Source: CAWUIO01 sp963922455
GTDB lineage: Bacteria > Bacteroidota > Bacteroidia > Cytophagales > Microscillaceae
NCBI GenBank assembly: GCA_963922455.1
Contig: CAWUIO010000143.1
Coordinates: 1-14,746 of the forward strand
Length of the DNA stretch: 14,746 nucleotides
Reading direction: 5' to 3'
The stretch's first letter is position 1. Every line of letters begins with the position of its first letter. Below the pieces are notes generated by a model, which did not search any database, was not told the DNA's origin, and saw only the letters and a list, made by a program, of their open reading frames with translations. The translations under genes were made by a program, and so were the position numbers. Below are positions 1 to 8,000 of the stretch, in pieces.

Positions 1-9
1 TCTTCTTCA

Positions 10-138
10 GCTTAGGGATAGAGCGGCCTGTTTGAGCTCGTGTAGGCCTGGCGGGGAAAGGCAGCGAGTAGCGAAAGCCCGGCCCGCGCCGCCAGGAAAG
101 GTCATTTTAGCCGAGTCTTCCTGGCGCGGGCAAGCCCC
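10..138 (-). repeat. Copy 1 of a ~130-nt structured intergenic repeat
   Basis: Read on the minus strand, the element starts with GGGGCTTGCCCGCGCC, forms a hairpin and ends with CCCTAAGC. The hairpin arms are 118-131 and 82-98. They pair as CCCGCGCCAGGAA with TTCCTGG plus CGCGGG, leaving a 3-nt bulge. The 22-nt block at 60-81 and the 30-nt block at 14-43 are identical to those of copies 2 and 3. The element begins about 18 nt after the dsbD stop codon and has the same orientation as that gene. Beyond its 3' end the sequence is purine-rich on the minus strand (GAAGAAGA) up to the window edge. It carries no credible gene. Confidence 0.9.
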
Positions 139-156
139 CGCTATATAACTTTACAA

Positions 157-2343
157 TTAATTTCGGCTCGCGACTACTTCATTTTTTTTTTGGAAATCTT
201 CCAAGCCCGCATCTAGGAAATTGACGAACTTACTGACATTGAGCTCATAAGCAATGGGGTCTCTTAACAGTTGTCCCTGGTGATTGAGCAAGCAGTAATA
301 AGGCTGGGCATTGTTGTTGAAGCGTTCGATTTGGAAATTGGCATTCAAGGCCCCGATGGTCTTTTTCGTTCGTCCGTCGTATTCGGAAACCTGCCAATCT
401 TCTTCGGGCAATTTAGTTTTATCATCCACATACAAGGCAATCACTACATAATCTTGCTGAAGACGTTTCAAAACCTGGGGCTCGGACCATACCCGGGCTT
501 CCATCTCGCGACAGTTAACGCAGCCGTGCCCGGTAAAATCAATGAAAATGGGTTTATTGACCTTTTTAGCGTAGGCCAGCCCTTCTTCGTAATCAAAAAA
601 GCCTTGTAGCTGATGGGGCAAGTGCAAAAAATCGGCATACTTCACCGGAGGAAAATCCTCAGATTTGGTCGAGTAATTGGTATTTTGAGCCAAATTAAAA
701 CCATCCAAGGTAGAGAGAGGGGGCAAGTAACCGGCCAAGGGCTTCAAAGGCGCTCCAAACAAACCTGGAATAAGATAAACCACAAAGGATAAACTAAACA
801 TAGCCAACATGGCCCGCCCCACGCTCAATCGCTCGATAGGCGAATCGTTGGGCAAGCGAATTTTACCCAAAAAGTAAAAACCCAGCATCCCAAAGATCAC
901 GACCCAGAGGGCCAAGAAAACATCCCGGTCTAAAATACCCCAATGATATACCTGGTCGGCTACGCTTAAAAACTTTAAAGAGAGGGCCAACTCCAAGAAG
1001 CCCAAGGTCACTTTGACCGAGTTGAGCCACCCCCCGGAGTGGGGCAAACTTTGCAACCAGGAGGGAAATATGGCAAACAAGGCAAAGGGTAGGGCCAGTG
1101 CGGAAGAGAAGGCCACCATCCCGATAATCGGCTTAATCCATTGCCCCCCGGCCGACTGCACCAAAACAGTCCCCACGATAGGGGCCGTACATGAAAAAGA
1201 AACCAGGGCCAGGGTAAAGGCCATAAAAAAGATTCCGTAGTAGCCCCCTTTATCGGCCTGTTGATCACTTCGATTGACCCAAGCGCTGGGCAAAACGATC
1301 TCGAAGGCTCCTAAAAAGGAAAGCCCAAACACTACCAACAAAAGGAAAAAGAAGATATTGGGCACCCAGTGTGTACTGAGCCAATTATTAAAGGCCGGGC
1401 CAAAAATGCGGGAGAAAATCACTCCCAGAATGGTGTAAATCAAGACAATAGATAAGCCATAAATCACCCCTTTGGTAATCCCTTCCTGTCGAGTTTTACT
1501 TTGCTTGGTAAAAAAGCTTACCGTCATCGGGATCATCGGGAACACGCAAGGGGTCAGGAGGGCAAAAAAGCCCCAAAAAAAGGCTTCTAAAGCAAAAATC
1601 CATAAACTTCCCGAGCTTGTATCTGGGGTGTTGCCTGAGCCCCTAGTTTGGGGGCTTGTAGAAGCAGCCTCTTCCTTCTCTTTCTCCTCCACTTTATCAT
1701 CTGGCTCAGTAGCCGACACACTATCTTCTTCATCGATGCGTCCATCCTGATTGTCATCCACCTCCTGTTCTTCTATTTCTTTGGATCCTGGATCTTCCTG
1801 GGGACTCTCTGGCTGAGGCACTTCCGTTTTATTTATGGGGGGCTCTACGGTTTCTATTTGAGCCTGGGCGATTACTTGGATATCTTGGCCCGTAAATAAA
1901 AATTCTACACTTTCTGGGGGCAAACATTGCCCCGTTACATTAGAACAGGTCTGGAAGGAAAATTCCCCCTGAATATTGGGGTTTTCTTGGAGTATTTTGA
2001 TGGTTTGGCGAAACTCCGCCTTTTTCTGATGATAGGCTACATTGCCTTCCCAAATCTCATCGTATTTGGTTTTGGGCTGGATAGCTTGTACTTTACCTAC
2101 CAGTTCGTAGGAGGGATCTTCCGTAAAACTAAACTCAGTGGGCAGGGGGCCAATGGCATCAAACTCAGTAGAGTAGATATACCAATCCTTACTTACCTCG
2201 ACCGTAAAAATAAGGTCCAATGTTTCGCCCTGAGCTATCTTCTTTTTAGAAACCGACCACTTTTCTTGGGTATGGTCCATTACCTGGGCCTGAGTCCCGT
2301 AAATAAACAAGCTGAAAAATGTGAGGGCGAGGAGCTTCTTCAT
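157..2343 (-). CDS. dsbD: Thiol:disulfide interchange protein DsbD (protein-disulfide reductase)
   Basis: DsbD moves electrons from cytoplasmic thioredoxin across the inner membrane to periplasmic thiol proteins. The 728-aa product has the complete three-part architecture. A signal peptide spans residues 1 to about 20 (MKKLLALTFF...TQAQ). The periplasmic alpha domain has the redox pair C133 and C140 (CSNVTGQC). The membrane domain, about 247-530, has C266 in TPCVFPM and C385 in SFSCTAP. The C-terminal thioredoxin-like domain has CVNC at C608 and C611. All six electron-relay cysteines are therefore present. The frame stays open for 34 codons further upstream, but the ATG at 2343 is preferred because it gives a clean signal peptide. 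An acidic linker (about 165-245) contains an EF-hand-like loop at 196-207. A terminator separates this gene from the upstream peptidase gene, so dsbD is probably its own transcription unit. Confidence 0.95.
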   Translation of the reverse strand: MKKLLALTFFSLFIYGTQAQVMDHTQEKWSVSKKKIAQGETLDLIFTVEVSKDWYIYSTEFDAIGPLPTEFSFTEDPSYELVGKVQAIQPKTKYDEIWEGNVAYHQKKAEFRQTIKILQENPNIQGEFSFQTCSNVTGQCLPPESVEFLFTGQDIQVIAQAQIETVEPPINKTEVPQPESPQEDPGSKEIEEQEVDDNQDGRIDEEDSVSATEPDDKVEEKEKEEAASTSPQTRGSGNTPDTSSGSLWIFALEAFFWGFFALLTPCVFPMIPMTVSFFTKQSKTRQEGITKGVIYGLSIVLIYTILGVIFSRIFGPAFNNWLSTHWVPNIFFFLLLVVFGLSFLGAFEIVLPSAWVNRSDQQADKGGYYGIFFMAFTLALVSFSCTAPIVGTVLVQSAGGQWIKPIIGMVAFSSALALPFALFAIFPSWLQSLPHSGGWLNSVKVTLGFLELALSLKFLSVADQVYHWGILDRDVFLALWVVIFGMLGFYFLGKIRLPNDSPIERLSVGRAMLAMFSLSFVVYLIPGLFGAPLKPLAGYLPPLSTLDGFNLAQNTNYSTKSEDFPPVKYADFLHLPHQLQGFFDYEEGLAYAKKVNKPIFIDFTGHGCVNCREMEARVWSEPQVLKRLQQDYVVIALYVDDKTKLPEEDWQVSEYDGRTKKTIGALNANFQIERFNNNAQPYYCLLNHQGQLLRDPIAYELNVSKFVNFLDAGLEDFQKKNEVVASRN
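1723..1758 (-). other. EF-hand-like calcium-binding loop in the DsbD linker
   Basis: Residues 196-207 of DsbD read DDNQDGRIDEED. This fits the 12-residue EF-hand loop pattern D-x-N-x-D-G-x-I-x-x-x-E/D, with Asp at position 12 instead of the more usual Glu. It lies in the acidic, low-complexity periplasmic linker between the alpha domain and the membrane domain. The match to the pattern is direct; calcium binding is inferred. Acidic linkers can produce partial matches by chance, but here the Gly at position 6 and the Ile at position 8 are both present. Confidence 0.5.
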
Positions 2344-2385
2344 GATGTTGTAGGCTTTGGGTACAATAATCAACTGTATCAGGTA

Positions 2386-2406
2386 GCATACGAATAAAAC
2401 TCGTAT
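2386..2406. promoter_or_regulatory. Inverted repeat upstream of dsbD
   Basis: ATACGA at 2388-2393 and TCGTAT at 2401-2406 form an inverted repeat with a 7-nt spacer, about 45-63 nt upstream of the dsbD ATG. GCATAC/GTATGC arms also flank the region. It could be an operator or a short mRNA hairpin. I found no convincing TAnnTTTG promoter element beside it, so its role is open. Confidence 0.3.
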
Positions 2407-2414
2407 AGGTATGC

Positions 2415-2445
2415 AAAAGTGCCCCTTTATTGGGGGAAAGGGCAC
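2415..2445 (-). terminator. Probable intrinsic terminator of the M20 peptidase gene
   Basis: On the minus strand GTGCCCTTT (2437-2445) pairs with AAAGGGGCAC (2419-2428), with one bulged base, and is followed by TTTT. It lies 25 nt after the peptidase stop codon and ahead of dsbD, so it should limit read-through between the two. The T-run is short, so termination may be incomplete. Confidence 0.7.
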
Positions 2446-2469
2446 CTGGTATATTCTTTTAACGTCCCC

Positions 2470-3840
2470 TTAACGTTTCATCATCTCCTGGTAGTGCTTA
2501 TAAAATTGCGTGATGGTTTCAATGCCTTGGAAGTAATTGAAAATCCCGTAGTGCTCATCAGGGGAATGGATACTGTCTGAATCCAAGCCAAAGCCCATCA
2601 GTACCGTCTTGATCCCGAGTACTTTTTCAAACATAGCCACAATCGGGATACTCCCTCCTTCTCGTTTAGGGATGGGGGTCTTGCCCCAAACTTCCTCAAA
2701 TGCCCGGCTTGCCGCTTGAAAAGCCACTGAGTCGATCGGCGTTAGGGCCGGATACCCCCCGTGATGCGGGATGAATTTTATGCTTACCGAAGGGGGAACA
2801 ATTTTTTGTAGATGCTCCATAAAAAGCTTGGTAATTTTCTCCGGATCTTGATTAGGCACCAAACGCATGCTAATCTTGGCTGAGGCTTTGGAAGCGATGA
2901 CGGTTTTGGCCCCTTCCCCGGTGTATCCTCCCCAGATTCCGTTAACATCCAACGTGGGCCGGCTTGAGGTTCGTTCGAGGGTGGTAAATCCATCTTCGCC
3001 CATCACCTCTTTTACGCCCAAGGAGTCTTTGTAGGCTGCTTCGTCAAAAGGAATCCGAGCCATTTCGGAGCGCTCATTTTCATTTAATTCCAAGACATCC
3101 TCGTAGAAGCCTGGTATGCTTATGCGCCTATGCTCATCGTGCAAAGAGCTAATAATATCGGTCAAGACATTGATCGGATTGGCTACGCCTCCTCCATACG
3201 TTCCCGAATGTAAATCGCGGTTGGGCCCGGTAAGTTCAATCTCGATATAACTCATGCCTCGAACTCCGGCCGTTATAGAGGGTGTATCATTGGCGATAAT
3301 ACTAGTATCCGAAATCAAAACCACGTCGGCTTTGAGTTTCTCTTGCTGGGCTTCTACAAAATTATCCAGGTTGTCCGAACCAATTTCCTCTTCCCCTTCA
3401 ATCAGAAATTTAATGTTGCAGGGCACTTCTCCCAAGGCTTGCATGGTTTCCATGGCCTTGATATGCATATACATTTGCCCTTTATCATCGCTGGAACCTC
3501 GAGCGTAAATCTTTTCGTCTTTTATGGTTGGCTCAAAGGGCGGACTCGTCCAAAGCGCCAAAGGGTCAGGTGGCTGCACATCGTAATGCCCATACACCAG
3601 CACGGTGGGCAAGCTGGCATCTACTTGTTTTTCGGCGTATACAATGGGATGCAAAGGGGTTTCGTGTATTTCGGCAAAGTCCACTCCGGCTTCTTCCAAG
3701 CGCTGTTTTATCATCTCAGCTGCTTTACGCACATCTCCGGCGTACTGAGAATCGGTGCTAATGGAGGGAATTCGTAACAGGGCAAAAAGTTCTTCCAGGA
3801 ATCGCTCCCGGTTTTCCTCGATATAAGTATTGGCGTTCAT
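2470..3840 (-). CDS. M20-family metallo-dipeptidase
   Basis: This is a two-zinc exopeptidase of the M20 (ArgE/DapE/CPG2/carnosinase) superfamily, 456 aa, which is normal for the cytosolic dipeptidase branch. Metal ligands and catalytic residues are visible: H85 in GHYDVQP with catalytic D87, bridging D118 in GSSDDKGQ, catalytic E151 and ligand E152 in EGEEEIGS, D178 in LISDTS, and H425 in IHSPDE. H211 in DLHSGTYGG matches the conserved histidine of the lid/dimerisation domain. There is no signal peptide, so it is probably cytoplasmic and cleaves dipeptides taken up or released by proteolysis. The ATG at 3840 opens directly into the family's N-terminal helix. The gene has its own terminator and a long upstream spacer, which suggests monocistronic transcription. 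Exact substrate specificity cannot be read from the sequence. Confidence 0.93.
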   Translation of the reverse strand: MNANTYIEENRERFLEELFALLRIPSISTDSQYAGDVRKAAEMIKQRLEEAGVDFAEIHETPLHPIVYAEKQVDASLPTVLVYGHYDVQPPDPLALWTSPPFEPTIKDEKIYARGSSDDKGQMYMHIKAMETMQALGEVPCNIKFLIEGEEEIGSDNLDNFVEAQQEKLKADVVLISDTSIIANDTPSITAGVRGMSYIEIELTGPNRDLHSGTYGGGVANPINVLTDIISSLHDEHRRISIPGFYEDVLELNENERSEMARIPFDEAAYKDSLGVKEVMGEDGFTTLERTSSRPTLDVNGIWGGYTGEGAKTVIASKASAKISMRLVPNQDPEKITKLFMEHLQKIVPPSVSIKFIPHHGGYPALTPIDSVAFQAASRAFEEVWGKTPIPKREGGSIPIVAMFEKVLGIKTVLMGFGLDSDSIHSPDEHYGIFNYFQGIETITQFYKHYQEMMKR

Positions 3841-3952
3841 AAAATAGGAATCTAGTGCATTTTTTTATAATAAATCCCGCCTTGGAATTTACATAGAAAA
3901 GTAAAAATAGAAGACATAAGTTTAAAATAAACTATGGAATATCCCCATTTTT

Positions 3953-3960
3953 CAAAGCTA
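3953..3960 (-). promoter_or_regulatory. Possible -7 element for the M20 peptidase gene
   Basis: On the minus strand TAGCTTTG matches the Bacteroidota -7 consensus TAnnTTTG. It would give a leader of about 105 nt. No TTTG is found at the expected distance upstream, because that position falls inside repeat copy 2. The call is therefore only half supported. Confidence 0.25.
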
Positions 3961-3974
3961 CAATTTTTATTACT

Positions 3975-4106
3975 GGGGCTTGCCCGCGCCCTCGTCTTTC
4001 GTATCCAAATGGGGAATCGGGGCAGGCGCGGGCCGGGCTTTCGCTACTCGCTGCCATCACCCGCCAGGCCTACACGAGCTCAAACAGGCCGCTCTATCCC
4101 TAAGCC
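3975..4106 (+). repeat. Copy 2 of the ~130-nt structured intergenic repeat
   Basis: This copy has the full element on the plus strand. GCCCGCGCC at 3982-3990 pairs perfectly with GGCGCGGGC at 4025-4033 around a 34-nt loop unrelated to the loops of copies 1 and 3. The shared 22-nt block is at 4034-4055 and the shared 30-nt block at 4072-4101. Inside the 3' half, GGCCT and AGGCC flank CACGAGCTCAAAC and could form a second small hairpin. Unlike copies 1 and 3 it does not directly follow a stop codon in sense. It sits between the peptidase gene and the plsY terminator. An open frame runs through it, but no gene is called. Confidence 0.9.
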
Positions 4107-4216
4107 AATTTGAGAACCGGGCCATAGGTGCCGAGAGACTAGATTTTGGAAAACTTTGGGTAAGGAAGCGCTATCTGCCAACAAGACGAGTCCTGGTACC
4201 CGCCTCCAATACTCTT

Positions 4217-4247
4217 AAAAAAAGCACATACCGCAAGATATGTGCTT
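4217..4247 (-). terminator. Intrinsic terminator of the prmA-plsY operon
   Basis: On the minus strand AAGCACATA (4239-4247) pairs perfectly over nine bases with TATGTGCTT (4222-4230) around an 8-nt loop. A run of seven T follows. It begins 24 nt after the plsY stop codon and marks the end of the transcription unit. Confidence 0.88.
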
Positions 4248-4270
4248 CTTCACTAAATATTTGAGAAACC

Positions 4271-4954
4271 TTAATTCCGTTTTCTAAATCGTAAATTGGC
4301 CCGGCTTTCCTCTCCGTGCATCAACTTGACGATATTTTTCTGGTGCGTGATTACCACCACCACAAACATCAAGAAGCCAAAGAATATCAATACTGGATCA
4401 TCCGGTCGGAAGCGAGGGGTCAATGAAAGTAAAGGAAAGGATAACGTAGCCAAAATAGAGCCTAGAGATACGTAACGGGATAAAAGCAAAACAATCACAA
4501 ATACCCCAACACAAATAAGTGTCAATTGATGGTCTACGGCCAGCATCATGCCGAGGAGAGTCGCAACCCCTTTTCCTCCTTTAAATCCAACGTATATGGG
4601 GAAAATGTGGCCAATGATGGCTAGTGAGCCAAAAATCAATTTGTAAAAGACGATCTTATAAAGTAAAAACTCATCGTAGGATACTAGGTTCCAATAAACT
4701 AATAGCGTAGCAAAGGAAGCGGCCGCCCATCCTTTTAAGACATCCAACAATAAGACAGAGATCCCTGCCTTTACTCCCAATACCCTAAACGTATTGGTTG
4801 CTCCGGCATTACCGCTACCATAATCTCTTACATCAACATTAAAATAAAGTTTCCCTAGCCATACAGCAGTTGGGATAGACCCCAAAAGATAAGCGATTAC
4901 GGCTCCAAGCAGAATATAAATGAGGTCAGGATGGTAAATAAACAAAAGAGACAT
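4271..4954 (-). CDS. plsY: Acyl-phosphate:glycerol-3-phosphate acyltransferase PlsY
   Basis: PlsY is an inner-membrane enzyme. It transfers an acyl group from acyl-phosphate to sn-glycerol-3-phosphate, giving lysophosphatidic acid, the first step of phospholipid synthesis. The 227-aa product is of family length and strongly hydrophobic. It has the three conserved cytoplasmic motifs: LLGSIPTA (24-30) with GSGNAGATN (46-54); H116 with FKGGKG (124-129), the phosphate-binding loop; and H204-Q-K-N207 followed by GEE (214-216). The ATG at 4954 opens straight into the first membrane segment. The gene is last in an apparent operon, 68 nt after the giant secreted protein gene. It also has its own promoter in that gap, so lipid synthesis could be driven independently. 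Confidence 0.97.
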   Translation of the reverse strand: MSLLFIYHPDLIYILLGAVIAYLLGSIPTAVWLGKLYFNVDVRDYGSGNAGATNTFRVLGVKAGISVLLLDVLKGWAAASFATLLVYWNLVSYDEFLLYKIVFYKLIFGSLAIIGHIFPIYVGFKGGKGVATLLGMMLAVDHQLTLICVGVFVIVLLLSRYVSLGSILATLSFPLLSLTPRFRPDDPVLIFFGFLMFVVVVITHQKNIVKLMHGEESRANLRFRKRN

Positions 4955-4972
4955 GTTGGATTGCGTTTATGA

Positions 4973-5004
4973 CAAAACTAGTCAAGTAATTCAGATTAAT
5001 CAAA
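4973..5004 (-). promoter_or_regulatory. Bacteroidota-type promoter in front of plsY
   Basis: On the minus strand TTTG (5001-5004) is followed after exactly 20 nt by TAGTTTTG (4973-4980). This matches the Bacteroidota primary-sigma consensus TTTG / 19-21 nt / TAnnTTTG. Transcription would start about 7 nt further on and leave a leader of roughly 12-15 nt before the plsY ATG. It is the only full match I found upstream of any gene in the window. Confidence 0.7.
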
Positions 5005-5022
5005 CTGAAGACAGAAATCATG

Positions 5023-8000
5023 TTAAAAACCATCGTCATCATCATCGGCTTTCTTCTTCTTCGGGTCAACGGCTTTCTCCTTTTTCAAAGGGTCTATCTT
5101 CTTTTTTGGAAGTTCAGCTGCCCCGTACAAGGCTCTAAATTTATTAATAAAAGCTTCTTTTTTGTCCAAAGCTGCCAATTCTACACCTTTTGACTCGACC
5201 AACTCATTAAAGGTTTCATCAGAGGAAATAGCTGAGGCAAACTCTCTTTCAAATTCAAAATAATACCAAAGGTCCGGATCAGGAGACACATAAAAAGCAA
5301 ACTCATCTCCATTCGGGTTTTTCCGTATTTCAATGAACCCAACCACGTCTTGGTCGTAAATCTTGTCCAAAATGCTTAGCAAACCAAGGCTTCCTTTACT
5401 ATAAAAGCTACGATATTCCTCCGACCAAGCAAGATTTACTTTTGAAAACACAAAAGGTTTTCGTAGCTCCTTGGAAATTTGCCCAATAGGTACCGGGCGT
5501 AGCCCAATACTTTCCTCAAATTTAGAGAATGCCTTTTCTCCGGCAATCGCCTCCAGCTTTGGAAGTAGGGAGTCTCCTCGTTCAAGCATCAAAGAGGATT
5601 GAACCAGCTCTGGATTGAGCTGGGTAAAAGCCGATTGCATGGTTACGATGGCCTTCGGGTTAATAGGGAAGTCAATCGATATCAAATTATCAAACTCGTA
5701 GGTGTTTTCTACAATATTCACAACTCCTGAGCCAGCGGCTTGTAAATAGGGAGCAGTAGCTTCATCCATCCATTCAAATTTCCCCTGAATATTGATGGTA
5801 GATTGCGTGTCATCAAATACCAGACTATTAGCCGCCAGTGACGTACTGTCCCGTACCTCCTGCGGAGCAATCCTAAACTGATTAATTTCTGGATTATAAT
5901 CCAAAATACCACTTACCAAACAAACATCAATATCCCCGTCAGCTTTCTTCGGTGAAAGGAAATTGGAGTACAAACCAGCCGATCCCTGCCTGAAGTGCAG
6001 CCCCGAGGTAATGACGACATCTTCCACTTGAAGTTTTTCATCAACAGCCAAGAATACAGAATCCCCTTTATCACTCTGATAGGGAATCCATTCGTTAAAA
6101 TCGGAGCGCGTATTTAAGTCTAACTTGATAAATCCATCCAGGGAAAGGTTGCGCCGGTTAGCGTACATCTTGATTAGCCCTTTGTACAATACCCGGGAGG
6201 TAATGTAGAAATTATCCTCTTCATTTACAGTACCTTGAGCAAAGGTAAACCGAAGGGGGGTACTTCCTTTTTTACGTTTTTTATCCTCTACTTCATCTAC
6301 TACCAACTCAAACTTATCAAACTTCACGTTGAAGGTATCTTTCTGTACGTTTACAAACTGGTAGGTGGCATCCCCTTCAAAATCCAATCGGGATTTAATC
6401 TTGATATTCCCGTCAAATAAGCGGTGGTACCGGTTTAGGGTGTCAATCAACACCAAGGCTTCTTTCAACTCCTGCATCTCCGCATCTTTCAAGATTACGG
6501 CCTTTCCATCTTTGGGTACAATACTGGCATCGGCTGAGTTTATGTAGGGTATTCCCTCTACGTTCAGCTTCAGGTTATTAATATCATACATCCCCTGACT
6601 AGCCCGGAACGTTAGGTTTTCCTCATTAAAATCTTCTGCTCCAAAATAGGTTGAGGTAAAGAATGAAGTTGAATCACCATTTAACTCAATATTTCGGCTA
6701 TTCAAGTCCCAAACCGCTTCTTTGATGGAAGTCCGATACTCGGCATAGGGCAGGATTAAAGAGGTGAAATCTTGAAATTCATCATCCGGGCGGACCTTGG
6801 CCTCCCCATTTCTCAGGTCAAACTCAACATTTACGAAGTTACCGGTAAGTACTGGTTTATTCTGAGTGTAAAACAAACCTTTGTCAAATGAGTAAGGGTC
6901 TCGGTCTTTGGAGTTAATCCTAAATTCCACATTTTTACCCGACAATTCGTCAATACCAAACTGAAACAGCTTATCCGAAGTAGAGAGAATAGAAAAGTCT
7001 CTTCGAACCAGGTTACCTTCTCCTTGTAAGCCTTGCCGACTGATGATGAGATTGCCATCCAAGGTCATGGGGTCTTTACTCCCATATAGGGTAAAGAGTT
7101 TATCTCGAAATCTCTGCTCAAAAGCCTCATCAGGGATGGCTTCCCGAGCATCTTCCAAACGCAAAATTTCTTGTTTGTTGGTTATTTTCAAGCTATCTCG
7201 GGTAGCATACCAGCTGAGTTGAGCTGTTTTACCAAAGGCTTCGGCAAACTCGATGCCTTTTTCTACTCCGGGCTCTACTCTAAACTCAATATTATCCGAC
7301 GTCACAGAGTCAGGCATAAACACAAACTCCGGTGAATCCAAGGTGGTAGTTAAATAGGTAATCTTTCCACCCGACATTAAGCCCTCCTGATTCATTACCA
7401 GATCACGGGTAAACGTTACCTGGGCGTTTTTCACAATGTCACTTTGGGGGTATAAAGCATATCCTGGCTCGGGTGGTTTATGAAAATATCCCATGGTACT
7501 ATCAGGATAGGGCATGGGAATAAGATCCTCCTCGAAGGTAGGAAAGATATTTGACTCAAACTTCCCAGGGAAAATGGGAACCTTAATGTTCAAACTATCC
7601 ATATCAATCTCATAAATCGTGAAGACTGATCGGGTGGAATCATAGGCAAAATTTTGCCTTTTGGCGTCGGCAAAAAATACCTGTCCGCCTTGAGGAATAC
7701 TTAACTTGGGATAGGATTCGTAAAAAGAGTTTTCAGTACCTGGTATTTTGCCATATTTCAAGCCAGACTTATTCAAGGGGTCATTAATAAAAATACGTCC
7801 CGGTTTAAAATCTATCTCCCCTCCATACTCTTGAATCACCAATTCCCCAGAACTACTGTCTTGGATGGTAAAAAGAATCTGATTAATTTCCGGCATCTCC
7901 AACACAAAGTCATCATACAGCATAAAGAAGTTATTCCCTAAAAAGCGGAAGTTCCCTACTTTGATCTCTCCTTTCTCCATATAAAAGTTTCTCCCCCCCA

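Larger units (their letters stand above)
3841..4270. other. 430-nt intergenic spacer between the M20 peptidase gene and plsY
   Basis: The stretch holds three recognisable things: an AT-rich leader region for the peptidase gene (3841-3974), repeat copy 2 (3975-4106), and the plsY terminator (4217-4247). The remaining 110 nt after the repeat shows no gene, RNA or further repeat that I can support. It lacks the purine-rich tail seen after the other copies. Confidence 0.7.

Noticed and set aside
1927..2397. 156-codon plus-strand open frame opposite dsbD
   Set aside because: It lies wholly opposite the DsbD alpha domain and start region. The composition is that expected of an antisense shadow, and the minus-strand gene is beyond doubt.
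2344..2445. DsbD start 34 codons further upstream
   Set aside because: That extension would place the signal peptide inside the protein and would start within the terminator hairpin of the upstream gene.
3980..4264. 94-codon plus-strand open frame across repeat copy 2
   Set aside because: It is formed by the GC-rich repeat and runs on through the plsY terminator. Copies 1 and 3 do not keep a matching full frame, and the conserved blocks are conserved as nucleotides with unrelated loops. Peptides of this kind are probably annotation artefacts.
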